64,000 nt of DNA from Candidatus Accumulibacter sp. ACC003 (GCF_907163085.1 NZ_CAJQTX010000003.1:62001-126000); one strand, 5' to 3'; counted from the stretch's first letter, positions 30,201 to 36,990 are shown. Notes: a model not told the origin generated them from the sequence alone. A program made the numbers and translations.

Positions 30201-33161
30201 GACGGCGACATCTTCTTCGCGCCGGGCGTCAGCGTTTCCGGAAGATCGGTCTCGGGCCAGGGCGGGTCGCTGGCGTCGCCGATCACCGTCAGCGTGGACC
30301 TCGCTGGCGTGGCTGCCGGATCTGCGATCACGCTCTACCTGGACCTGCTCGGATTCGGGCCGTACGACAGTTCGCTGATCCTCGACGACGTGCGTTTCGG
30401 CCTCGCCAACGGCAACCACGCGCCAGTTGCGGTCGACGATCAGTTTGTCGTCAGCGAAGACGTGCCGACGCTGCTCGACGTGCTCGGCAACGACAGCGAC
30501 GCCGAGAACAGCCCGCTGACGGTGACGGTGGTCGCCGCTCCCGGCCATGGCACGCTGACGCAGACGGCTGGCGGCAACTTCCTGTACACGCCGGCGGCGA
30601 ACTACAACGGGCTAGATGGCTTCACCTACACGGTCAACGACGGCCTCCTCGATTCGCGGCTGGCGAGCGTCAGCCTGAGCATCGCAGCGGTCAATGACGC
30701 TCCGCGCGGAACCAGTGCCAGCATCGTCACGCTGGAAGGCACGTCGGCCGTCCTCAAGGCCAGCGACTTCGGTTTCAGCGATCCCGACGACACGCCGGCG
30801 AACGCCTTCAAGGCGGTGATCATCGACAGCCTGCCGAGCGCCGGGACGCTGACACTCAATGGCCTTGCCCTGAGTGCCGGCGCGGTCGTCGAGCTTGCCG
30901 AAATCAACGCCAACGCGCTGCTGTTCACGCCGGCGGCCAAGGCCATCGGCGTGGGCTACGCACAACTGAGCTTCCGCGTGCAGGACGACGGCGGCACGGC
31001 CAACGCTGGCGTCGATACCGACCCGACGGCGCGGACGCTGAGCTTCGACGTCACGGCGGTGAACCATGCGCCGCTGGCGGTCGACGATCAGTTTGTCGTC
31101 AGCGAAGACGTGCCGACGCTGCTCGACGTGCTTGGCAACGACAGCGACGCCGAGAACAGCCCGCTGACGGTGACGGTGGTCGCCGCTCCCGGTCATGGCA
31201 CGCTGACGCAGACGGTTGGCGGCAACTTCCTGTACACCCCGGCGGCGAACTACAACGGGCTCGATGGCTTCACCTACACGGTCAACGACGGCCTCCTCGA
31301 TTCGCGGCTGGCGAGCGTCAGCCTGAGCATCGCAGCGGTCAATGACGCTCCGCGCGGAACCAGTGCCAGCATCGTCACGCTGGAAGGCACGTCGGCCGTC
31401 CTCAAGGCCAGCGACTTCGGTTTCAGCGATCCCGACGACACGCCGGCGAACGCCTTCAAGGCGGTGATCATCGACAGCCTGCCGAGCGCCGGGACGCTGA
31501 CACTCAATGGCCTTGCCCTGAGTGCCGGCGCGGTCGTCGAGCTTGCCGAAATCAACGCCAACGCGCTGCTGTTCACGCCGGCGGCCAAGGCCATCGGCGT
31601 GGCTTACGCACAATTGAGCTTCCGCGTGCAGGACGACGGCGGCACGGCCAACGCTGGCGTCGATACCGACCCGACGGCGCGGACGCTGAGCTTCGACGTC
31701 ACAGCGGTGAACCAGGCGCCGATCGCTGTGGCGGACAGCGCCAGGGTTGACGCGGGCGATTCGGTGTTGATCGACGTCCTGGCTAACGACAGCGACCCCG
31801 AGAATCAGGCCTTGACGCTGGCCAGTGTCAGCCAGCCTGCGCACGGAACGGCCGTCGTCGAGGACGGGCAGGTGCGCTACACGCCGGCCGCCGGCAACTT
31901 CAGCACCGACGACTTCCACTATGTGCTCGCCGACAGCGCCGGTGCCAGCAGCCGTGGCGACGTTCGGGTGACGATCGAGCCGAGAGCAAACCACGCACCG
32001 ACGCTCGACCCGATCGCGGACATCCGCCTCAAGGAAGGGGAAATCCTGACCGTATTTGCCACCGGCCATGATGTCGATAAGGGTGACGCGCTGACTTATA
32101 GCGTGGATGCCTCGTTGGCGGCGGGAGCGCGCATCGATCCGCTCACCGGCGCGATCAGCTGGCGGGTAAGCGATGGTGACGAGCACTATGGTTTCGTCGT
32201 ACGCGTCAATGATTCGGGTGGCGCTTCGGCGACTCGCCGATTCACGGTAAGCGTTGCCAATGTCGCGCCGACGCTGCGTGTGGCCGGCCTGCCGTCGACC
32301 GCCGCCGGCGAGATCTACACCCTGGCGCTGAGCAGTAGCGACCCTGGCGATGACCGCATCAGCAACTGGCGGATCGACTGGGGCGATGGCCAGGTCGTCG
32401 ACTATGCGGGTAACCCGCGGCAGCTTGAGCACCGCTATGGCGCCGTCGCGGGGCCGCTCGAGATCAGGGCGACGGTCACCGATGAGGATGGCAGTTACGT
32501 CGTCGAACCGCTGCCGCTCGTGGTCACGCGACAGCCGTTGCAACTCGCTTCCTTCGCTGTCGACAGCAACGGCGTTGCCGGTAGTGCCAGCGCCGGGCAG
32601 CAAGCCAACGGTGTCGATCGCCTGCCGAGTTCGTCAGCGCCAGGTATCGCCCCTCGCGACACTGTTTTCAGCGCGCCGCCGGGCTTGGCGACCGACGACG
32701 CGACGGCGGCGGCGGAAGTGCGCTTGGCCGTGCTGCCGCAGATCGACTTTCTCCCGCGTCCTGCCGGCTTCCGCTTGCCGGTGGGACTTGGCCGCGGTAC
32801 GCGCGATGAGTGGCGGAAATCGTTCGTGACCAATATGGCGAAGAAATCGGACAACCCGAACAAGGACTTGCGAGTGACGCCCGGGCCGTCGCGACAATTG
32901 CCAGTGGCACCCGAGGAGTTTCTGGAAGATGCACCGGAGGGCACGCCAGAGCGGCTTGAGGAGGGCACGCCAGAGCGTCTGCCCGATCGCGCGCAGGAAG
33001 CGAACGCGGATGGCCAGGACGAAGCGACGCTGGCGGGCATGATGCTGGTGCTGCCCCTGGTGCCGTTCGAGCCGGTATTCTTCAGGAGCATTCTGGCCGC
33101 GCGGCCGGCGAGAAAGGCGAATCCGCAGCCACCGACGACCGGCGGCCGCGCGTCCGGATGA
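19422..33161 (+). CDS. Giant surface protein, C-terminal part with embedded protease domains (continues after frameshift)
   Basis: Continuation of the giant gene in the next frame. The ATG at 19422 is only the first in this frame; the genuine continuation is from about 19446, inside the third He_PIG repeat, so this is not an independent gene. Order by base position: remaining He_PIG/cadherin-like repeats (to 21290); Ig-like segments; YD/RHS-like region (21890-22640); dockerin-like pair of calcium loops (23032-23206); Big_2-like (about 23640-24110); a ZU5-like block (24130-24530); propeller-like YVTN-type repeats (25200-26860); subtilisin-type domain (27815-28700); HExxH domain (29130-29760); two identical-looking Ig-like modules plus a third divergent one (30414-31980); cadherin- and PKD-like domains (31990-32520); then a low-complexity tail with EGTPERL repeats and the MMLVLPLVPFEPVFF motif shared with the upstream paralogue. 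With the frame corrected the whole protein is about 10,767 aa. Confidence 0.88.
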   Translation: MRRSTAFFSVPIRVSNGQASSSQTLAIVVLNANAAPVFENLSDFQILEGQQLQFRAQAFDADNPTWIAPERAADGTLVSSEAGRASVSYAASGLPPGATFDAETQLVTWTPGYGDAGQHTLTITATDDGDGTGQPLSTVQTVTIKVLNVNRAPQLDFMANLHIDHDTVVHLPLQAVDADGDPLRLALVGLPAFGEFVDYGDGTGQLTFKPGRDDRGNYTLSLSAFDNGDGNGPGAILSATQSFVLSVDATNVPPHLAPIGNQVALVGQALQFTIQAGDGDQEALAFSAVGLPGNASIAAGPAYGQAVISWTPTALDVGNYTVLVRVADGGNGDPARSLADQRTFTLAVRTSNQAPAWLSSATQTAPASQTLALQLRALDADGDPLTYSAANLPVGATLDALAGVLTWTPLLVQVGKYEHIVLTASDGNLATSQTMSITVTPVNEAPRFVPLPAQSGREGTLLQFTLAAADANQDPLTYSATSALPAGVLLEASTGRLQWTPDYQQAGDYALAFTVTDAGGLTDSLAAQLHIDNVDRPPTLLVDNHGLLVGQPFSLQLTGADADLATTLSYSASGLPAGATLDAGSGRLLWTPGPSQTGDFPVQFAVSDGELTITRPSLLRVTLAAVPPQVLIELTPSFPGVPGSPVLVHAAASSVAPISGLTLTVDGQPLVLDVHGRATYVPATPGRFAIVATASDGDGRVGTASSVLKVRDPNDQLAPLLSLANLAAGSTLTSVLDLRGSVSDSNLDFWTLELAPLGSERFTTLAGGDSSVSGVLYALDPASLANGVYRLRLTASDISGRTTTTETVFDANTASKPGSYQQADVDLSANLGGTVVHLVRSYDSLQHDVAGTFGLGWRLANRDSDIQTSVVPTGEESRGIYNPFQQGTRVYLTLPDGRRVGYTFTPEKHTLSGVSYYTPAYQADVGVDYRLDSAGAVLIRGPKGFYDAQTGQAYDPASGQFDGPEYTLSAPDGTVYQLSAAKGVEQQVLPGGGRLIFTDDGITSSTGEAVHFVRDASGRVSEIIGPDGRRVVYAYDALGKLTSFHDTSTQESSRYGYAGNDAPRLILATSPSTQTGKAIEYGANVLISPVLADLGGPGQFSNTPFHGTLTAGASDLLSFNLRPLEIQSTRQGTVLLGVELRADVGSALQPALPTIAGLTPLLQRIGNGSAFALFSVSDAGLALLRIAGIDAGSAGAYTLQLFVAGDANEDGKVDGLDAALVAQALGSSSGQVTYVAAVDANRDGTIDPNDAQLLGSNFGFVAIGPPVAHSSEALTHIDLPTSIDLTTLASDAAGDPLFFRIVGAQNGMATLAPGGRSVSFLPDVGFAGQGSFQFLADDGYGTSAVATVVVTVSNAPLINLDFQERAPRLQLGVIGSWDAIWDVSVGDFVPTGPAPVVTPVDFQFNVFGDFADQQGVFLPSSYLTFQSTDLTVASVSSSGLLHAVNNGSTALVVASHGVQAATAVTVGIPESLLGQYLYALGLNAYPGAVTLSSKDGSRQMQVFAEADTTLSMDLTAAAAGTRYFLNHPGVVTVSADGLITAVAEGNATLTVINGAAESLLPVRVVAPGPTGPAVLGSAGGVVTAVDGSYVAVPPGDLAAETTVSLTSATLAELPQAVPDGFKFAAAFNLDVGDKALAVPLQLHVKVDPSIPVGATVYFYQAGEYLNDDGTTRPIWWQVDSGEVGSDGMAHTHSRPFPGIKDKSQYLIAYPTVDLGRLQLEAALIQQLVLTVSLASAGGTLVGTLGAVSAAGIMASLAVPSAPQPLPFAIQVVPQDGLPITTVSDFQINPNQVSNYATTITPPPSLPPTAPHITSVSVDLSKTDPATGELLHELVLTGSHFTDSGQNPDELSVSFSMPGPFNSKRTTTVSPSSGSTATELHVLVPASVVLGLAQIRVTRIDAQQSYQNGVVVYNFHPVDSNEATINSEGTYVFVALPEGKYTPAGVQGDLAVLNGNPILGELGDLIARIPLDSAEDNPFPRDVAITPDNTRAYVTLRGSGRVAVVDTVALQQINTNSAPPPASNKPISGSLHVDPDLFGREVSRATAIRATIDIANLASWTLSLLAMNDGSSMQLATGSGTVNSGILTTFDPKNYATGNYRLELVATRKDGLSFVDSSVYIYSNQFPSDSIRLPFGAQPYGIAIDPAGKYAYVAAQSPYLIMGVASSYLFQIDIDPASVNYNRVVQNIRVGGEVSLSGVDQGNQQSFASASKAPSGLRKVAVSADGLHVYVTAPNENTDPNGGHSWTKLAGNLVDIDLSKLQAGDPAAIKYIPGSRETYGVAVTPGRQDVGFTNAEADALGVFVTNFAASQKRTIPLDLDKLATALNPQLAVHNASGIVFTPDGSYAFVAARADQVNKVFGGEFNGFSFNGGGVSGYLDQSANPLYEAGNVAIIKDPLTDHPQVVAATRPTPHGFPVDLALSADGRYLYVSYQGLPTSAGSGGVMVFDARAMLQLVQLQLAKDPSGKDMRKYAIDDLPLINGNRAANAEIDVRADYLLHTDTLDDGSTLTAFGIPAGSNRPPVLTGGFPGGIALQTRSYPLSVYDASGDNTPETVFQHGVLKVSFGIPSSGLAGVVKQIQLKAKPTGGGADVLLKTYNGQQLQVTDELLNLDVLLAGPAGSTPSLPSEGYYKIYLHLEFENGAAAQDVGFKPMIIQGDRADTAAPFVASDGMIRGSFAPQTYKLADYLNDGIVIYGGGGTDTLNLGVLPAQLTSIDGRSLSAFNNAWSSPPSQVIYRGTAFDYLCLDTGQEIYCQGIERLLFSDGTVKELQVHPSDPFYSLQWNLAVTDTPDAWRFTTGSSKILIVSVDNGLPNAPTGVDDLDPTRIDASHPGAVSSSGSDSHGHQSISIMSAIVNNALGVAGINWTSPVLVEDPYNAASSANFSVSDALAYAVAKGYDHVVFQGGIQGEGWLTSGGTPAQLQQLIAANANYALFAVAAGNGGIDIDITNPGNPVLSGGVARFAATNSNVIAVGALIANASDAFTTPVSSLTAAAGLQNATAVSRANYSNFGPTLTLMAPTDSPAVIGNGTVLGNWPGLTPASNGSLFFNGTSAANPNMAGYASLVWSVNPDLTGGELRQLLIDTASPLAARKTTGVFALTAAVPDATTTSISVSDSYTSAGPAFSPSIWVIRVGSEDMLVTSVTPGIGSSTYQVIRAYNGTTSAAHNNGLSVVRFAYSGATASVGTTPGTGQNLAYGYGLVDVGAAVRRAFALTSNPLLANFYLSNGTRNLAVADSGTVTAVSIESVALTMSDLDAAATNPAAALELWSSRLHEAAAIQISVSLADLPDGQLGEARIDAVGADGLPTAGTIVLDRNASGLGWFVDPTPLDHSEFSTTLADTAFRAAADSLAAGRYDLLTVLLHEEGHLLGFNPLTAGFAAQVGTVAGSQVFVGAGFTARLSLDGQHLASSSYADDLMNDILAPSVRRLPSARDVQIIDAIRSPIVAPSILEALFPEAVLRVSDALPVGYGQPSAAALLHAAPPVSPNVNNGFTITGAGGPLLGWTESGSVVTTVSTATLSENSTVNSGLSQTFVVPLGATSLEFTLAASDFRSNVAGNPPDAFEAALLDASGNSLVGTATGLSMTDAFLNVQSDGDIFFAPGVSVSGRSVSGQGGSLASPITVSVDLAGVAAGSAITLYLDLLGFGPYDSSLILDDVRFGLANGNHAPVAVDDQFVVSEDVPTLLDVLGNDSDAENSPLTVTVVAAPGHGTLTQTAGGNFLYTPAANYNGLDGFTYTVNDGLLDSRLASVSLSIAAVNDAPRGTSASIVTLEGTSAVLKASDFGFSDPDDTPANAFKAVIIDSLPSAGTLTLNGLALSAGAVVELAEINANALLFTPAAKAIGVGYAQLSFRVQDDGGTANAGVDTDPTARTLSFDVTAVNHAPLAVDDQFVVSEDVPTLLDVLGNDSDAENSPLTVTVVAAPGHGTLTQTVGGNFLYTPAANYNGLDGFTYTVNDGLLDSRLASVSLSIAAVNDAPRGTSASIVTLEGTSAVLKASDFGFSDPDDTPANAFKAVIIDSLPSAGTLTLNGLALSAGAVVELAEINANALLFTPAAKAIGVAYAQLSFRVQDDGGTANAGVDTDPTARTLSFDVTAVNQAPIAVADSARVDAGDSVLIDVLANDSDPENQALTLASVSQPAHGTAVVEDGQVRYTPAAGNFSTDDFHYVLADSAGASSRGDVRVTIEPRANHAPTLDPIADIRLKEGEILTVFATGHDVDKGDALTYSVDASLAAGARIDPLTGAISWRVSDGDEHYGFVVRVNDSGGASATRRFTVSVANVAPTLRVAGLPSTAAGEIYTLALSSSDPGDDRISNWRIDWGDGQVVDYAGNPRQLEHRYGAVAGPLEIRATVTDEDGSYVVEPLPLVVTRQPLQLASFAVDSNGVAGSASAGQQANGVDRLPSSSAPGIAPRDTVFSAPPGLATDDATAAAEVRLAVLPQIDFLPRPAGFRLPVGLGRGTRDEWRKSFVTNMAKKSDNPNKDLRVTPGPSRQLPVAPEEFLEDAPEGTPERLEEGTPERLPDRAQEANADGQDEATLAGMMLVLPLVPFEPVFFRSILAARPARKANPQPPTTGGRASG
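19440..19446 (+). other. Frameshift site: run of seven T in the giant gene
   Basis: Seven consecutive T follow GGCG. In the upstream frame the product reads HGVFFGADP and then becomes arginine-rich nonsense. With six T it would read HGVFSVPIRVSNGQ and continue directly into the downstream He_PIG repeats, with no residues lost. A single-base insertion (sequencing error or real mutation) therefore explains the split. Slippage or programmed shifting is possible, but seven T is short for this. Confidence 0.9.
21890..22640 (+). other. YD/RHS-like segment in the giant protein
   Basis: The segment has the composition of RHS/YD proteins: LVRSYDSL, GTFGLGWRL, LPDGRRVGYTF, LSAPDGTVYQL, VRDASGRVSEI and GRRVVYAYDALGKL, the last being a recognisable YD repeat. 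Only a few repeats are present and no toxin-like C-terminal domain or self-cleavage core follows, so it is a structural module here rather than a complete RHS toxin cage. Confidence 0.7.
23032..23206 (+). other. Dockerin-type I-like calcium-binding module
   Basis: Two EF-hand-like loops, DANEDGKVDGLD and DANRDGTIDPND, are separated by a helix-like ALVAQALGSSSG segment. This duplicated loop-helix arrangement is typical of type I dockerins, which often occur in non-cellulosomal giant surface proteins. Calcium binding follows from the loop residues; the partner (a cohesin) is not in this window. Confidence 0.75.
27815..28700 (+). other. Subtilisin-like (S8) peptidase domain inside the giant protein
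   Basis: All four expected motifs appear in the right order and spacing. The Asp motif is ILIVSVDNG (Asp codon 27843, corrected residue 8996); the His motif is SDSHGHQSI (codon 27945, residue 9030); the oxyanion Asn is in AVAAGNGG (codon 28239, residue 9128); the nucleophile Ser is in NGTSAANPNMAG (codon 28575, residue 9240). The last matches the S8 GTSxAxPxxAG signature. With all residues intact the domain is predicted to be catalytically active, possibly for self-cleavage or release from the surface. Confidence 0.85.
29130..29760 (+). other. Zinc-metallopeptidase-like domain with HExxHxxGF
   Basis: A helix YDLLTVLLHEEGHLLGFN carries the HExxH motif (first His codon 29508, corrected residue 9551) in the style of matrixin/serralysin-type metzincins. 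The third ligand expected at HExxHxxGxxH is missing: a proline occupies that position. The downstream DDLMNDILAPSVRRLPS block is of the kind seen after HExxH segments in LEPRxLL-type proteins. The domain may be degenerate or use another ligand; activity is uncertain. Confidence 0.65.
30414..31709 (+). repeat. 648-bp tandem duplication of Ig-like modules
   Basis: Two adjacent 216-codon units begin at AAC codons 30414 and 31062 (NHAPVAVDDQ and NHAPLAVDDQ). They are almost base-for-base identical; a 321-base stretch appears unchanged between copies. Each unit contains two Ig-fold modules of the kind seen in bacterial cadherin-like proteins. A third, diverged half-unit (NQAPIAVADS) follows. The near identity points to recent duplication or gene conversion. 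Confidence 0.93.
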
Positions 33162-33374
33162 TGGGCGCGCTGTGGCCGATCGCCAGGCGCCCGTCAAGGC
33201 CGCTACGGCGCGTCCTGTGCGGCTGGGGGCACGGTATTTGCCGGTAGCTCGACGTGCCATGGCGGGCAGGCTTCCGGCGCCATCGGGAGGCGACGTATAG
33301 TGCTTGTGACAGCAGCGTCCGGCGAACACCTCGGCGCTGGCTATCGCCGCTGAGCTTTTGCAAAGGACTGATCG

Positions 33375-34121
33375 ATGAACAAGCCGCCCGCGCCACCGCC
33401 AGAACGCCAGGAAAATGCCGGCAGGCGAATGCCCAGGAAAAAAGCTCGGGCGACGGCCAGCGAGCCTGCCGCTGTTGAGTCGGGTCTGGTCGAGCGGGTG
33501 CGCAGCATCGCCGGTCGATTGCTCGACGTCAGTTCGGCGGCTGGCGTCGCCGGACGAACGCTAGAGGCGGCCGGCAAGGTCTCCAGAGCGTTGTCGGACG
33601 GGCAGGCGATCGAGGCGGCAGCCGAGGTCTTGCGCGTCGTCTTGCCGAGTGCGGCGGAAACCGCTGCCTGGGGCCGAACGGGCGCGGCGGTACGCGCCAT
33701 GCGCGAGGCTGCCGGTTTGACGATTGCTGAAGTCGGCGCGGCCATCGACCTCAAGGACCCGTCGCTGATCGAAGCGCTGGAGAACGGTCGGGTGGCGCTG
33801 TCGTTCGAGTTGATCCTTCGCCTGGCGGCGGTTTTCGGTCGTCAGGATCCGCTCGGTTTTGTCATGAAGATGACGCGCACGGCCAACCCGGAATTGTGGA
33901 AGAGCCTCGAAGCCCTCGGCGTCGGCAAGCTGGTGCTGCAGTCGGTTCGCGAACACCAGTTCGTGAACGTCTATCGCAGTAACGACGCCGCGCGGGGCCT
34001 CAGTGACCCGGAGTTTGCCGAGATTCTGAGCTTCACGCAGGCCGCATTCGAGATGGCCATGGCCCAGCGGGAACGCTATAAAGGCCGCCCCGGCAGGGCG
34101 GCAGCCGCTGCCGATCAGTAG
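33375..34121 (+). CDS. XRE-family helix-turn-helix protein
   Basis: A 248-residue protein with a Cro/C1-type helix-turn-helix at about residues 104-160 (VRAMREAAGLTIAEVGAAID, then PSLIEALENGRVALS). The N-terminal third is basic and alanine-rich with an apparent amphipathic helix; the C-terminal region is helical and not recognised. The start is supported by AAAGGA eight bases before ATG 33375. It lies alone between the giant gene and dksA, so its targets are unknown; regulation of the giant locus is possible but only inferred from position. Confidence 0.8.
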   Translation: MNKPPAPPPERQENAGRRMPRKKARATASEPAAVESGLVERVRSIAGRLLDVSSAAGVAGRTLEAAGKVSRALSDGQAIEAAAEVLRVVLPSAAETAAWGRTGAAVRAMREAAGLTIAEVGAAIDLKDPSLIEALENGRVALSFELILRLAAVFGRQDPLGFVMKMTRTANPELWKSLEALGVGKLVLQSVREHQFVNVYRSNDAARGLSDPEFAEILSFTQAAFEMAMAQRERYKGRPGRAAAAADQ

Positions 34122-34171
34122 ATCTCGGCAGACGCGCTCCCGGCCTTTGCCGGCAGGCGCGCAGAGGCTGC

Positions 34172-34200
34172 TTGCCAGGCGGCTGTATTTCTGCTATCTA
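34172..34200 (+). promoter_or_regulatory. Predicted sigma70-type promoter of dksA
   Basis: TTGCCA at 34172-34177 and TATCTA at 34195-34200 are separated by exactly 17 bases. The pair lies 32 bases upstream of the dksA start codon at 34233 and downstream of the stop of the XRE gene. Confidence 0.6.
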
Positions 34201-34232
34201 GTCGTTTTTTTGCAAAGTAGGGTCTTCGAAAA

Positions 34233-34658
34233 ATGACTGACGAGTTAGCGTACAAACACTTCACTCCCTACGCGCCAACAGCCGGAGAGGAGTACATGAA
34301 CAGCGCGCAGCTGGATCATTTCCGCAGCATTCTCGAGGCTCTCAAGCAGCAGCTTGTGGTCGACATCGAGCGCACGGTTCATACCATGAAGGACGAGGCG
34401 ACGAACTTCGCCGATCCCAACGACCGCGCCAGTCAGGAGACCGACATTGCCATCGAATTACGCAACCGTGACCGCGAGCGCAAGCTGATCAAGAAGATCG
34501 AAGAAACGATGGATCTGATCGGCAGTGGTGACTACGGTTACTGTGCCGCGTGCGGTGTCGAGATCGGTATCAAGCGCCTGGAAGCGCGGCCAACGGCGAC
34601 GATGTGCATCGACTGCAAGACGCTCGAAGAAGTGCGCGAGAAACAGATCGCCAAGTAG
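34233..34658 (+). CDS. dksA: RNA polymerase-binding transcription factor DksA
   Basis: DksA binds the RNA polymerase secondary channel and, with ppGpp, adjusts rRNA and amino-acid promoters. The 141-residue length is close to the family norm. The coiled-coil tip [11 protein letters not shown] (Asp61 and Asp64) has the acidic residues needed for activity, and the zinc finger has all four cysteines (Cys104, Cys107, Cys125, Cys128). It has its own predicted promoter and is followed by a strong terminator shared with the convergent pnp gene, so it is probably monocistronic. Confidence 0.95.
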   Translation: MTDELAYKHFTPYAPTAGEEYMNSAQLDHFRSILEALKQQLVVDIERTVHTMKDEATNFADPNDRASQETDIAIELRNRDRERKLIKKIEETMDLIGSGDYGYCAACGVEIGIKRLEARPTATMCIDCKTLEEVREKQIAK

Positions 34659-34693
34659 AGGGGTGACAGCGCTGAGCCAAGGCTGCGCAGAGC

Positions 34694-34722
34694 AAAAAAA
34701 GGACGCCGGGGCGTCCTTTTTT
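34694..34722. terminator. Bidirectional intrinsic terminator between dksA and pnp
   Basis: GGACGC (34701-34706), a four-base loop CGGG, and GCGTCC (34711-34716) form a perfect stem flanked by an A run on the left and a T run on the right. It would terminate dksA on the plus strand and pnp on the minus strand. Confidence 0.9.
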
Positions 34723-34748
34723 GTCAGCTTTTTCCTACGAGACGGTGG

Positions 34749-36866
34749 TTACGAAGCCGGGCCAGCCGCCGTGCCGCCTTCTTCAACGGTCAGTGCCTTC
34801 ATTGACAGGCGCACGCGTCCCTTCTCGTCGGCTTCGAGAACCTTGACGCGGACTTTCTGGCCGTCCTTGAGATAATCGGCAACGGCATTGACGCGTTCAT
34901 TGGCGATCTGGGAAATGTGCAGCAGGCCGTCGCGTCCCGGCAGGATGCTGACGATGGCACCGAAGTCAAGCAGCTTGAGCACCGTGCCGTCATAGACCTT
35001 GCCAACTTCAACGTCAGCGGTGATCGACTCGATACGTGCCTTGGCGGCATCGGCTGCTTCACCGCTTACCGAGGCGATGGTGATCGTGCCGTCGTCCTTG
35101 ATATCGATCGTCGTGCCGGTTTCTTCAGTGATGGCACGAATCACCGCGCCGCCCTTGCCGATCACGTCGCGAATCTTCTCGGGATTGATCTTCATGGTGT
35201 ACAGGCGGGGCGCGTAGGTCGATACCTCGTCGCGATGGCCGGACATCGAACTCTGCATCTCCTTGAGGATGTGCAGGCGGGCTTCGCTGGCCTGGGCAAG
35301 GGCGATCTGCATGATTTCCTGCGTGATGCCCTGGATCTTGATGTCCATCTGCAGTGCGGTGACGCCGTTCTCGGTGCCGGCGACCTTGAAGTCCATGTCG
35401 CCCAGGTGATCCTCGTCGCCGAGAATGTCGGTCAGCACGGCCACACGATTGCCTTCCTTGATCAGCCCCATGGCTATGCCGGCGACGTGTGCCTTGAGCG
35501 GAACGCCGGCATCCATCAGCGCCAACGATGCACCGCAGACCGAGGCCATCGAGCTCGAGCCATTTGATTCGGTGATTTCCGAGACCACGCGAATGGTGTA
35601 GGAGAAATCTTCCGGCGACGGCAAGACGGCGATCAGGGCGCGCTTGGCGAGGCGGCCATGGCCGATTTCGCGACGCTTCGGCGTTCCGACGCGGCCGCAT
35701 TCTCCGGTCGCGTAGGGCGGGAAGTTGTAGTGCATCATGAAGCGCTCGCGGTATTCACCAGCCAGCGCGTCGATGATCTGCTCGTCACGCCCGGTGCCGA
35801 GCGTGGCGACGACGATCGCCTGCGTTTCGCCACGCGTGAACAAGGACGAGCCGTGCGCCCGCGGCAGCACGCCCGAACGGATCGCAATCGGCCTGACGGT
35901 ACGCGTATCGCGCCCGTCGATACGTGGCTCGCCGGCGAGGATGCGACCACGGACGATCCGGGCTTCGACGTCGGAGACCATTCTGCGGACCGCGCTGGCG
36001 TCGGGGGCGTTGTCGTCGGCGGTCAGCGCTTCGACCGCGTAGGCGGTGATTTCCTTGAGACGCTGGCTACGTAGCGGCTTGCTGGTAATCCGGTAGGCTT
36101 CTTCGAGCTCGCCGGTAACCAGCTTGTCGAGTTTCTCGTGGACGGCTTCGTTTCGGGCGGCGGCGGACCACTCCCATTCGGGCTTGCCGGCTTCGTCAAC
36201 GAGTTCGTTGATGGCGTTGATCACCGCCTGCAGCTGCTGGTGACCGAAGAGCACGGCGCCGAGCATGACTTCCTCGGAGAGCTCCCGGGCTTCCGATTCA
36301 ACCATCAGCACGGCCGTCTGCGTCCCGGCGACAACCAGATTGAGCTGGCTGGAAGCGAGTTGAGTGGTGCTGGGATTGACCACATACTGACCGTCGATGT
36401 AGCCGACGCGGGCGCCACCGATCGGGCCGTCGAAGGGGATTCCGGAGATCGACAGCGCTGCCGAAGCGCCGATCATCGCCGGGATGTCGGGGTCGATTTC
36501 GGGGTTGAGCGACATCACCATGGCGACGATCTGGACTTCGTGGTAGAAGCCCTCGGGGAAGAGCGGACGGAGCGGCCGATCGATCAGCCGCGAGGTCAGC
36601 GTTTCCTTCTCGGACGGGCGGCCCTCGCGTTTGAAGAAGCCGCCGGGGATCTTGCCGGCGGCGTAGGTCTTCTCGATGTAATCGACGGTCAGCGGAAAGA
36701 AGTCCTGACCAGGCTTGGCGGTCTTGTTGCCAACGACGCTGACCAGCACCACCGTGTCGTCCATCGAGACGATGACGGCGCCGCCGGCCTGGCGGGCGAT
36801 TTCGCCGGTCTCCAGGGTCACCTGATGGGCGCCGTAGTTGAAGCTTTTCTTGACGATATTAAACAT
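34749..36866 (-). CDS. pnp: Polyribonucleotide nucleotidyltransferase (PNPase)
   Basis: PNPase degrades RNA 3' to 5' by phosphorolysis and is part of the degradosome. The 705-residue protein has two RNase PH-like domains, a KH domain with IGKGG (in [13 protein letters not shown]), and a C-terminal S1 domain starting near [16 protein letters not shown]. The start is taken at the ATG of MFNIVKKSF because GAGAAAGG lies six bases before it; an upstream TTG five codons earlier is less likely. It follows rpsO, the classic rpsO-pnp order, and ends against the terminator shared with dksA. Confidence 0.96.
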   Translation of the reverse strand: MFNIVKKSFNYGAHQVTLETGEIARQAGGAVIVSMDDTVVLVSVVGNKTAKPGQDFFPLTVDYIEKTYAAGKIPGGFFKREGRPSEKETLTSRLIDRPLRPLFPEGFYHEVQIVAMVMSLNPEIDPDIPAMIGASAALSISGIPFDGPIGGARVGYIDGQYVVNPSTTQLASSQLNLVVAGTQTAVLMVESEARELSEEVMLGAVLFGHQQLQAVINAINELVDEAGKPEWEWSAAARNEAVHEKLDKLVTGELEEAYRITSKPLRSQRLKEITAYAVEALTADDNAPDASAVRRMVSDVEARIVRGRILAGEPRIDGRDTRTVRPIAIRSGVLPRAHGSSLFTRGETQAIVVATLGTGRDEQIIDALAGEYRERFMMHYNFPPYATGECGRVGTPKRREIGHGRLAKRALIAVLPSPEDFSYTIRVVSEITESNGSSSMASVCGASLALMDAGVPLKAHVAGIAMGLIKEGNRVAVLTDILGDEDHLGDMDFKVAGTENGVTALQMDIKIQGITQEIMQIALAQASEARLHILKEMQSSMSGHRDEVSTYAPRLYTMKINPEKIRDVIGKGGAVIRAITEETGTTIDIKDDGTITIASVSGEAADAAKARIESITADVEVGKVYDGTVLKLLDFGAIVSILPGRDGLLHISQIANERVNAVADYLKDGQKVRVKVLEADEKGRVRLSMKALTVEEGGTAAGPAS

Positions 36867-36894
36867 TGTTGCCTTTCTCAATTGTCTGGCGCGT

Positions 36895-36917
36895 GCCTGC
36901 CCACGACTCCGGCAGGC
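36895..36917 (-). promoter_or_regulatory. Hairpin in the pnp leader
   Basis: GCCTGCC and GGCAGGC form a 7-bp stem around a 9-base loop, about 30 bases upstream of the pnp start codon. In enteric bacteria a stem-loop in this position is cut by RNase III and mediates PNPase autoregulation; the same role here is inferred from position. Confidence 0.5.
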
Positions 36918-36960
36918 GATTCAATGGCGCGCCAAGTTGGCAAAACGCCGCAGCGCGAAC

Positions 36961-36990
36961 AGCGGCACAGCCCGCGAGGGGCTGGCCGCT
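36961..36990 (-). terminator. Strong hairpin just downstream of rpsO
   Basis: AGCGGC-A-CAGCCC and GGGCTG-GCCGCT pair to form a stem of about 12 bp with one bulged base and a small loop. It lies 51 bases past the rpsO stop on the minus strand. The following minus-strand sequence has only a four-T stretch, so it would be a partial terminator or RNA-processing element in the rpsO-pnp operon. Confidence 0.55.

Noticed and set aside
28554-30548. 664-codon minus-strand open frame opposite the protease domains
   Set aside because: Antisense shadow; the opposite strand carries the intact S8 and HExxH motifs.
30612-32603. 663-codon minus-strand open frame with internal repeats
   Set aside because: Its repeats are simply the complement of the 648-bp tandem duplication of the real gene.
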